From assembly GCA_947476515.1 (NCBI GenBank), contig CANJQZ010000060.1, positions 1 through 9,318 of the forward strand: DNA of 9,318 nt, in the 5' to 3' direction. Below the pieces are notes generated by a model. The model was not told the DNA's origin. It worked only from the letters and a program-made list of their open reading frames with translations, and searched no databases. Every line of letters begins with the position of its first letter. Position 1 is the first letter of the stretch. The position numbers and the translations under genes were made by a program. The DNA is from Flavobacteriales bacterium (GTDB taxonomy: Bacteria > Bacteroidota > Bacteroidia > Flavobacteriales_D > Crocinitomicaceae). Shown in pieces: positions 1 to 5,830 of the stretch.

Positions 1-749
1 AGTTCTTGCGCCAAAGCTGCAGTAATAATTGGATTTTTAAAAAAGCTTCCTGCATTTCCAAGTAGGGCAGGATTCGGTAATTTAGATTCTCTTATGGCAA
101 TTACAGCATTGCTAATTTCTCTAATGTTTGGATCTGTAATTCCTTTTTTTGCAAGTTCTTGTTCAATCGCTCCATAACTCGTATTCTTCTTCGGCTTTTT
201 ATTGAGCTTAAAAGCAACTTCACAAATGATGTATTGTCCTTTTAATTTTCTTTTAAAGACGCTTTCACGGTAACCAAATGCACAAGATGGAGCATCAAAA
301 TTATGTATTTCACCTGTTGCTATGTGAAAAGCTTTTAAGTGGTCAAATACATCTTTAATTTCTACGCCATAAGCGCCTATGTTTTGCATAGGACTTGCTC
401 CAACACTTCCAGGGATAAGGCTTAAGTTTTCAATTCCAGCCCAATTATTATGAATGCAATGCATAACAAACGCATGCCAATTTTCTCCAGCTCCTGCACT
501 TACAATTACTTCGTCGTCGTTTTCTGAAATGACATGAATTCCTTTGATTTCATTTTTTAACACAAAGCCATCAAAATCTTTAGTTAATAATAGATTACTT
601 CCACCTCCAATGATTAATAATTCATCTTCATTTTTCTGTAAAAGTAGATCACGAAGTGATTCAATGTCATTAAAAACACCCAGTCTCTTTGCTTTAACAT
701 CAATCCCAAAGGTATTATAAGGTAGAAGGGAGCTGTTTTCTTGTATCAT
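1..749 (-). CDS. murB: UDP-N-acetylenolpyruvoylglucosamine reductase (MurB), C-terminus cut by window edge
   Basis: MurB reduces UDP-GlcNAc-enolpyruvate to UDP-MurNAc with NADPH and FAD, a committed cytoplasmic step of peptidoglycan precursor synthesis. I translated 249 codons from the ATG at 749-747; an in-frame TGA two codons upstream fixes this as the earliest start. Visible family motifs are the FAD-binding IGGGSNLLL (residues 47-55), GAGENWH (86-92), the long block IENLSLIPGSVGASPMQNIG (106-125), FGYRES (158-163) and GNAGSFFKNP (231-240). From family knowledge, Arg161, Tyr192 (in TSYGA) and the proton-donating Ser234 match E. coli Arg159, Tyr190 and Ser229, so this is the type I (E. coli-like) form. 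The remaining C-terminus, including the catalytic Glu, lies beyond base 1; the family is usually about 340 residues. It is the last visible gene of the minus-strand cluster, 27 bases after the hydrolase gene. Confidence 0.96.
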   Translation of the reverse strand, partial: MIQENSSLLPYNTFGIDVKAKRLGVFNDIESLRDLLLQKNEDELLIIGGGSNLLLTKDFDGFVLKNEIKGIHVISENDDEVIVSAGAGENWHAFVMHCIHNNWAGIENLSLIPGSVGASPMQNIGAYGVEIKDVFDHLKAFHIATGEIHNFDAPSCAFGYRESVFKRKLKGQYIICEVAFKLNKKPKKNTSYGAIEQELAKKGITDPNIREISNAVIAIRESKLPNPALLGNAGSFFKNPIITAALAQE

Positions 750-753
750 AATT

Positions 754-761
754 CAAAGCTA
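754..761 (-). promoter_or_regulatory. Possible -7 promoter element just before murB
   Basis: On the minus strand TAGCTTTG fits the Bacteroidota -7 consensus TAnnTTTG and ends 4 bases before the murB ATG. No TTG at a suitable -33 distance is visible. If used, it would give murB its own nearly leaderless transcript inside the cluster. A chance match in AT-rich DNA is quite possible. Confidence 0.25.
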
Positions 762-776
762 CTTATTAAAAACAAA

Positions 777-1610
777 TCATGGTTTAAAATAGCCAAATTC
801 ATTTGGTTTAATTGAATAAAACCAGGTGTAGAAATATAAATGATGACTCTTAACAAAGCCTCTTTTTGCAATTTCAGGCAAAAATACGCGTCCACCTTTG
901 TTGGTTATCATTTTTTCTAATCCATTAATTTGTGTCTGTGGCGCAATTCCATCTTGTAAACAAATGATGTCTGAATGGGGCTGATCCATATTACTTCCAT
1001 ATTGCCATACTTCTTGAAAGAGGGACCAATCTGCACCCATAAAATTGGCGCTTTCAGGAGCAAAAGCCAACATTTTTCCAAAGATACATTTGTCTTTGAT
1101 TTCTTCAATAAATCCTAGACTGTAAGCATATCCCATGCTATGACTGACAATATCGATGGTGTCTTTAATGCCAACACGATAGTGCGCATCTATAAAGTTT
1201 TTCCCAGCAGTCTTTCCATGGTCAAAGCGTTCCATAAATCCTGAGGCGTTGATATTGTCATTGAGTACCCATCTACTTTTTCTTGAAATAAAGCAAAAAC
1301 GGGAAAATAAATAGGCTTTAATAAATCTAGATTTACTTTTATGCATGGAGTTGATCAAAGGATGATGCGCATCAATGTATAAAGGAATATCAGTTCTAAA
1401 TCGTGACAAAATGGTATCGTCAATCGCGTACCAATAAGATGCTGGCTTTGTACTGACCTCATTGTTTGTGATTTCTTTATCAGCTTTATATCCTCGATAG
1501 CCATTAATAAATACCAAATATCTCTTGGCCGCTGGAGCGCTTAGTTCTACCTGAGCATATCCATTAATTAAAAATAAAACAAAAAAAGAAAGGAGGATTT
1601 TATTTCCCAT
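777..1610 (-). CDS. Exported alpha/beta-hydrolase-like protein of unknown substrate
   Basis: A 277-residue protein with a clear Sec signal peptide: Lys4, a hydrophobic stretch at residues 5-16, and a likely signal peptidase I site after GYA (19|20), as is common in Flavobacteriia. The mature part looks like an alpha/beta hydrolase. YLVFINGYRGY (31-41) resembles the first core strand and oxyanion-hole loop. IDIVSHSMGYAYSLGF (152-167) has the nucleophile elbow S-H-S-M-G with Ser158 as likely nucleophile. Asp220 in CLQDGIAP and His256 or His257 near the C-terminus could complete a Ser-Asp-His triad. This suggests a periplasmic or exported lipase- or esterase-like enzyme, but the substrate cannot be read from sequence. 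The ATG overlaps the end of the upstream DUF2459-like gene by 11 bases, so the two are probably co-translated, and murB follows 27 bases later. The fold call is fairly good, the triad assignment tentative. Confidence 0.8.
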   Translation of the reverse strand: MGNKILLSFFVLFLINGYAQVELSAPAAKRYLVFINGYRGYKADKEITNNEVSTKPASYWYAIDDTILSRFRTDIPLYIDAHHPLINSMHKSKSRFIKAYLFSRFCFISRKSRWVLNDNINASGFMERFDHGKTAGKNFIDAHYRVGIKDTIDIVSHSMGYAYSLGFIEEIKDKCIFGKMLAFAPESANFMGADWSLFQEVWQYGSNMDQPHSDIICLQDGIAPQTQINGLEKMITNKGGRVFLPEIAKRGFVKSHHLYFYTWFYSIKPNEFGYFKP

Positions 1611-2343
1611 ATTGATAAAATATTCCCTCTGAAAAAGGGGTCCAAACGCATGCTTTTTGCCCAGAAACTTTTAAGCAACTGTTAATCCAGGTATTACAAG
1701 TGTAAAACAAATTGTAATTAAAATTCGCATCGTAAAACGCATCATTTTCAGTTAGAATTTTAGTGTTTTTTGGAGTTAAGACAAGACTTTTACCTTTTTT
1801 ATCAAGCTTAATATTTGAAATAATAAACTTAGTTAAGTTTTGATATTGCTTCCTGCTTAATTTCAGCGTAACTGTTGGTCTATCCGTTAATAAATAATAA
1901 TAATAGGTAGCATGTATTGAGGAACTTCCCAAACCTAAACTAGCATTTAGAAATGTTTTAGCAGTCAAATCTCCCCATGTTGGAGTGTTCAGATAAAAAT
2001 CTTTATCTCCCCAGCCAAGTGCAAGTAGTTTTACTGTTGTGTCTTTACTTTTTGTGTTTTCAATTGGGAAATACTTATTCCAATCCAATTGATCATTGCA
2101 TTTAGGTAAAATGATATCTGTATGTGATCCTGACCTCATTAAATATATGGTGATTGGTGCCTGTTTTGTTGGCACTTTTTCAACACTAAAATAGGAAAGT
2201 ATCAGGTAAAGCATAAAATATGTCCCGAGAAAACCAGCAAAACTAGCGAAGCACCAAAACAAAGTTTTCATAATCTTTCTCAAAATCCCAATCTTTTGAT
2301 TAGGTGTGTTTTCAGGATTATTTATTAGTGTTTCATTTTCCAT
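1600..2343 (-). CDS. DUF2459 / TIGR02117-like membrane-anchored protein
   Basis: A 247-residue protein with a short polar, basic N-terminus (1-26), one strong membrane segment at about 28-52, and a soluble domain that probably faces the periplasm. The domain resembles the uncharacterised DUF2459 family (TIGR02117, named for proteins seen near urease genes in some bacteria). Matching blocks are IYLMRSGSHTDIILP (67-80), LGWGDKDFYLNTPTWGD (109-125) and YNLFYTCNTWINSCLKVSG (210-228), followed by WTPFSEG (234-240). His74 and Cys216 sit in the best-conserved-looking blocks and could form a Cys-His active site; that is inference, and no enzymatic activity is established. It is first in a minus-strand cluster, overlapping the hydrolase gene by 11 bases and followed by murB, which hints at an envelope role. 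The ATG lies about 25 bases from a likely transcription start. Confidence 0.75.
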   Translation of the reverse strand: MENETLINNPENTPNQKIGILRKIMKTLFWCFASFAGFLGTYFMLYLILSYFSVEKVPTKQAPITIYLMRSGSHTDIILPKCNDQLDWNKYFPIENTKSKDTTVKLLALGWGDKDFYLNTPTWGDLTAKTFLNASLGLGSSSIHATYYYYLLTDRPTVTLKLSRKQYQNLTKFIISNIKLDKKGKSLVLTPKNTKILTENDAFYDANFNYNLFYTCNTWINSCLKVSGQKACVWTPFSEGIFYQYGK

Positions 2344-2371
2344 TTAGGTTCTATTTGCCAATTTTTTATAA

Positions 2372-2379
2372 CAAAAATA
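2372..2379 (-). promoter_or_regulatory. -7 promoter element for the DUF2459-hydrolase-murB cluster
   Basis: The minus strand reads TATTTTTG, an exact match to the Bacteroidota -7 consensus TAnnTTTG. Its end lies 28 bases before the ATG at 2343, giving a predicted leader of roughly 25 bases. No TTG is seen at the usual -33 distance. It mirrors an identical box on the other strand at 2422-2429 in the same divergent gap. Confidence 0.5.
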
Positions 2380-2421
2380 ATCTTTCTTGATAAATATACT
2401 CTCTTATGTTAGTTGTGTTAC

Positions 2422-2429
2422 TATTTTTG
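2422..2429 (+). promoter_or_regulatory. -7 promoter element for the S41 peptidase-fabF unit
   Basis: TATTTTTG matches the Bacteroidota -7 consensus TAnnTTTG exactly. Transcription would start at about 2433-2435, giving a leader of about 26-28 bases before the ATG at 2461. There is no convincing TTG at the -33 distance; the nearest ones (2387-2389 and 2413-2415) are too far and too close. A start at about 2434 also rules out the upstream TTG codon at 2413 as the translation start. Confidence 0.5.
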
Positions 2430-2460
2430 TCTGCAATCGTTTAATGCATTAAACTACCTT

Positions 2461-4053
2461 ATGAAAAAAATTATATTAATTTCAATACTGTTTACTCAAT
2501 TTTCTACATTTAGTCAGATTGATCCAAATAAAATAAGTACTTCCTATAAATTTGATGAAGTAATTAGTAATATCGAACGATTTTATGTTGATCCAATAGA
2601 CAGTAAAAAATTAACAGAAACAGCTATTGTAGCTTTATTGGAACAATTAGATCCGCATTCCACATATATCCCAGCAGAAGATGCTGATGAAGCACAATCT
2701 CAAATTAATGGCAGTTTTGTAGGTATTGGAGTTCGATTCCAAATTGTAAAAGACACTTTAATGGTGGTAGAAGCGATTCCTGGTGGACCTTCTGAAAAAA
2801 TTGGTGTCCAAGCGGGAGATAAAATTGTTTTCGTGGATCAACTCAATATAGCAGGAATAGGGTTGAAAAATAATGAGGTGCGTTCCAAATTAATGGGAGA
2901 ACTCGGCACGAAAGTAACGATTGGTATTCTTCGTAAAAATGTCCAAAAGCAACTTGATTTTACTATCGTTCGCGATAAAATTCCAATTCATTCCGTAGAT
3001 GCACATTATATGTTAACACCTGAAATTGGATATATTAAGTTGAGTATTTTTTCTAGAACGACTTTAGAGGAAGTGCAACAAAGTCTGACAGAATTGAAAA
3101 AAGCTGGAATGAAGCAATTGATTTTTGATTTACAAGGAAATGGTGGTGGATTACTAGATGCAGCGCATCGTTTAGCTGATGAGTTTTTATCAGAAGATAA
3201 ATTGATCGTCTATTCTGAGGGAAGAACACAGCCAAGATCAAATTTGCGCGCAGGTAAAAAAGGACTTTGGGAAAAAGGTGATTTAATAATTCTAACAGAT
3301 GAATATGCTGCGTCTGCAAGTGAAATTCTCTCTGGTGCTTTGCAAGATTGGGATAGAGCATTAATTGTTGGAAGAAGAACTTTTGGAAAAGGATTGGTGC
3401 AACGCCCAATTCAATTGGCAGATGGAGGAGAAATTAGAATTACTATTGCGCGTTATTTCACACCTGCTGGTAGATTTATTCAAAAACCTTATGATGATAA
3501 CGAATCGTATAAAAAAGACCTTACGCAGCGTTATTTGAATGGTGAATTTCAAAATGCAGATTCAATCAAATTTCCAGATTCCTTGAAATTTCTTACCTTA
3601 AAAACGAAAAGAACAGTTTATGGTGGAGGTGGAATAATGCCTGATGTTTTTGTTCCCTTAGATACCTTAGAAATAACAGATTATTTTGGTAATTTGGTTA
3701 GAGGGGGTCATGTAAATAATTATATTTTCTCCTATGTAAATAAAAATAGAGAATCGCTTAGAAAAACATATCCCAACTTCGCGACTTTTCAGAAAAACTT
3801 CAAAATTGATGATGCATTTATGAAGTCATTTTTTGACTATGTAGCTCAAGAGGACTCAACATTAATTTATAATGATAAGGAATATCAGCAAAGTAAATTT
3901 TTATTGCAAAATAGAATGACTTCCAATTTAGCTCAAGATCTATGGGGAACAAACGAGTCATTTCAAATTTACAATGCCACCAATGAAGTATTGCAAAAAG
4001 CAATATCGGTGCTTAAGTCAAATACTTATACCACTTTTAATTTAGAAAAATGA
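2461..4053 (+). CDS. S41 family C-terminal processing peptidase (CtpA/Prc-like)
   Basis: An exported serine peptidase of the tail-specific protease family, which trims or degrades periplasmic proteins from their C-termini. From the ATG at 2461 it has 530 residues. Residues 1-19 are a signal peptide (MKK, hydrophobic core, likely cut at TFS|Q). The reading frame stays open upstream to a TTG at 2413, but that would bury the signal peptide. After an N-terminal helical region with QLDPHSTYIP (62-71) come a PDZ domain (about 85-170, with GGPSEKIGVQAGDKI) and the S41 core. The Ser-Lys pair has the family's usual 25-residue spacing: Ser285 in AASASE and Lys310 in FGKGLVQ, with Gln314 as third catalytic residue. 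GGGGIMPDVFVPLDT (387-401) and a roughly 130-residue C-terminal extension fit Bacteroidota members. Its stop overlaps the fabF start in ATGA, implying translational coupling. Targets are unknown; CtpA-like is a family label only. Confidence 0.95.
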   Translation: MKKIILISILFTQFSTFSQIDPNKISTSYKFDEVISNIERFYVDPIDSKKLTETAIVALLEQLDPHSTYIPAEDADEAQSQINGSFVGIGVRFQIVKDTLMVVEAIPGGPSEKIGVQAGDKIVFVDQLNIAGIGLKNNEVRSKLMGELGTKVTIGILRKNVQKQLDFTIVRDKIPIHSVDAHYMLTPEIGYIKLSIFSRTTLEEVQQSLTELKKAGMKQLIFDLQGNGGGLLDAAHRLADEFLSEDKLIVYSEGRTQPRSNLRAGKKGLWEKGDLIILTDEYAASASEILSGALQDWDRALIVGRRTFGKGLVQRPIQLADGGEIRITIARYFTPAGRFIQKPYDDNESYKKDLTQRYLNGEFQNADSIKFPDSLKFLTLKTKRTVYGGGGIMPDVFVPLDTLEITDYFGNLVRGGHVNNYIFSYVNKNRESLRKTYPNFATFQKNFKIDDAFMKSFFDYVAQEDSTLIYNDKEYQQSKFLLQNRMTSNLAQDLWGTNESFQIYNATNEVLQKAISVLKSNTYTTFNLEK

Positions 4054-5291
4054 AAAGGCGCGTCGTAATCACCGGATTGGGTGCTTTAAGTCCAATCGGG
4101 AATAATGTAAATGATTTTTGGTCTGCAATAAAAACTGGAAAAAGTGGTGCTGCTCCCATTACGAAATTTGATACTGATAAATTTAAAGTCTCCTTTGCTT
4201 GTGAATTGAAAGGATATGATCCTTTGCAATTTTTTGATTCAAAAGAGGTTCGGAAATATGATCTCTTTTCTCAATATGCTTTGGTTGCAGTTGAAGAAGC
4301 TGTTGAACATGCCAAAATAGATTTTGAATCACTCAATAAAGATAGGATAGGGGTCATCTGGGGATCTGGAAATGGTGGGATTCAAACTTTTCAAGATCAA
4401 ATGCTGGAGTATTGTCAAGGTGATGGTACGCCAAGATTTACACCTTATTTTATTCCTAGAATTTTAGTTGATATTGCCTCTGGTATCATATCTATTAAGT
4501 ATGGATTGAGAGGGGTGAATTTTTGTCCGGTTTCTGCTTGTGCTACTTCTAATACAGCCATTATTGAGGCTTTCAATTATATCACTTGGGATAAAGCAGA
4601 TATGATTATCACAGGTGGTTCTGAAGCAGCCATCAACCAAGCTTCCATAGGTGGATTTTCTTCTGCCAAAGCTTTATCTACAAGAAATGATTCTCCCGAA
4701 ACAGCCTCTAGACCTTTTGATGTAACCCGTGATGGATTTGTCATGGGGGAAGGCGCCGGTGCTTTGATTGTAGAGGAATACGAACATGCTATTAAACGAG
4801 GAGCCAATATAATTTGTGAAATAGTGGGTGGCGGTATGGCGGCTGATGCTTATCATTTAACCGGAACACATCCAGAAGGAATTGGTGCAGTGTTAGGAAT
4901 GAAAGAGGCATTACGCGAAGCTGGAATTACTGCTAAAGAAATTGATTATGTCAATATGCACGCCACCTCAACAGCTCAAGGGGATATTTCTGAATTAGTA
5001 GCCGCTAAAACTGTATTTGGTGAACGAAAAGATTTGTTTATATCTGCCACAAAATCAATGACGGGACATTTATTAGGCGCTGCTGGCGCTATTGAAGCAA
5101 TTGCCTGCGCTATGGCACTAAAAGATGGACAGATTCCACCTACAATTAACACGAATGAAATTGAACCTGAATATAAAGATCTATTTAACTTCCCTTTGAA
5201 TAAAGCGCAAGCACATGAAATTAATTATGCAATGAGTAATACTTTTGGTTTCGGTGGACATATTGCTTCTTTGATCATGAAGAAATATTAA
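4050..5291 (+). CDS. fabF: Beta-ketoacyl-ACP synthase II (FabF family)
   Basis: FabF condenses malonyl-ACP with an acyl-ACP in the cytoplasm, elongating fatty acids. The protein has 413 residues, the same as typical FabF, and begins with the usual KRRVVITGLGALSPIGNN. The thiolase-fold triad is complete: Cys164 in VSACATS, His304 in MHATST and His340 in KSMTGHLLGAAG, with Lys335 also present. The glycine-rich gate region reads NTFGFGGHIASL (397-408). E. coli FabF has GGTN at this place, and as I recall many Bacteroidota have GGHN, so Ile405 is unusual. HATST in place of the commoner HGTST is a milder change. The start lies inside the 3' end of the S41 gene (ATGA, 4-bp overlap), and no acpP or rnc is adjacent, unlike the usual acpP-fabF-rnc arrangement. 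It may therefore be a second, specialised copy. It should be active, with acyl-chain preference unknown. Confidence 0.93.
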   Translation: MKRRVVITGLGALSPIGNNVNDFWSAIKTGKSGAAPITKFDTDKFKVSFACELKGYDPLQFFDSKEVRKYDLFSQYALVAVEEAVEHAKIDFESLNKDRIGVIWGSGNGGIQTFQDQMLEYCQGDGTPRFTPYFIPRILVDIASGIISIKYGLRGVNFCPVSACATSNTAIIEAFNYITWDKADMIITGGSEAAINQASIGGFSSAKALSTRNDSPETASRPFDVTRDGFVMGEGAGALIVEEYEHAIKRGANIICEIVGGGMAADAYHLTGTHPEGIGAVLGMKEALREAGITAKEIDYVNMHATSTAQGDISELVAAKTVFGERKDLFISATKSMTGHLLGAAGAIEAIACAMALKDGQIPPTINTNEIEPEYKDLFNFPLNKAQAHEINYAMSNTFGFGGHIASLIMKKY

Positions 5292-5830
5292 TCTTGAGGC
5301 GCTTCGCTTAGTTTTCCTAATTGAAAAAGGATACTTTTTATTTCATCAGCTTTCTTAGTGCCTAATAAAAAGCGTTTATTGCTGGTATAAATCATTTGTA
5401 ATCCTTCATTCCCTGAAACATTGTAGGCTTTTCCACTTCGTAAGAATCCATTTCTAATGCCCCATCCACCGTATTCCATGATAGGATTATATTTCCGAAT
5501 ATAGGCGTGTGATATTTCTTCCCAAGAAATCTTTTTTAGCTTTATTTGAAAAGGAAAAAATCGATAATAAATCCCATCAGACTTGATGACAGTCTCCAAT
5601 CGCATGAGGTAAAAAAGAAGTGTGGTGATGATTAAAATTGCAGCTGAAAAAACAGTTTCTCCAATATCAGTCCTCGCTATTCCATGAACACTTTGAGTAA
5701 AATAAGGTGTGCAAATCGTAACAAAATGAATTAGATCAATCGTAATCAGCAAAATCCACAGCCAAATTTGTCTGAAGGATTGTTTCTCTGAAAAGAGTTG
5801 GTCTTCCAATTTTTTATTTGTTTCTACCAA
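5288..5830 (-). CDS. Small membrane protein with two transmembrane helices and a C-terminal PH-like domain
   Basis: A 180-residue protein I cannot assign to a named family with certainty. The polar N-terminus (1-20) is followed by two likely membrane helices at about 22-44 and 59-77. A soluble, strand-rich part (about 80-170) contains DGIYYRFFPFQIKLKKISWEEI, EYGGWGIR (119-126) and NEGLQMIYTSNKRFLLGTKK. That pattern recalls small bacterial PH-like domains fused to membrane helices; this is a resemblance only. The start is notable: no ATG occurs before residue 76, inside the second helix, and an in-frame stop lies five codons upstream, so the TTG at 5830-5828 is the best start. It overlaps the end of the M13 peptidase gene by 7 bases, consistent with translational coupling as the last gene of this minus-strand unit. 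Its stop overlaps that of fabF on the opposite strand. Confidence 0.78.
   Translation of the reverse strand: MVETNKKLEDQLFSEKQSFRQIWLWILLITIDLIHFVTICTPYFTQSVHGIARTDIGETVFSAAILIITTLLFYLMRLETVIKSDGIYYRFFPFQIKLKKISWEEISHAYIRKYNPIMEYGGWGIRNGFLRSGKAYNVSGNEGLQMIYTSNKRFLLGTKKADEIKSILFQLGKLSEAPQD
5297..5309 (+). terminator. Weak candidate hairpin just after fabF
   Basis: AGGCG, loop CTT, CGCTT forms a 5-bp stem with one G-U pair, a few bases past the fabF stop, with TTTT at 5312-5315 on the plus strand. It lies within the last codons of the convergent membrane-protein gene, so its sequence is also constrained by coding. The stem is short, and it is offered only because no other terminator is visible for the plus-strand unit. 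Confidence 0.2.

Noticed and set aside
1591..1596. Perfect AGGAGG Shine-Dalgarno sequence on the plus strand
   Set aside because: It lies within the signal-peptide coding region of the minus-strand hydrolase gene, and no meaningful plus-strand reading frame follows. It is a chance match.
1596..1630. AGAGGG before the hydrolase start as a ribosome binding site
   Set aside because: The spacing to the ATG is about 14 bases, too long, and Shine-Dalgarno use is weak in this phylum. Coupling through the 11-bp overlap is a better explanation.
2413..2460. Upstream extension of the S41 peptidase to a TTG at 2413
   Set aside because: It would place 16 residues before a clear MKK signal peptide and begin upstream of the likely transcription start. 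The ATG at 2461 is far better.
3053..3409. 118-codon minus-strand reading frame inside the S41 gene
   Set aside because: It is antisense to the best-conserved S41 core, and its translation shows no recognisable motif or sensible composition. The same holds for the other short frames at 917-1108, 3361-3552, 3818-4003, 4577-4856, 6104-6319 and 8875-9069.
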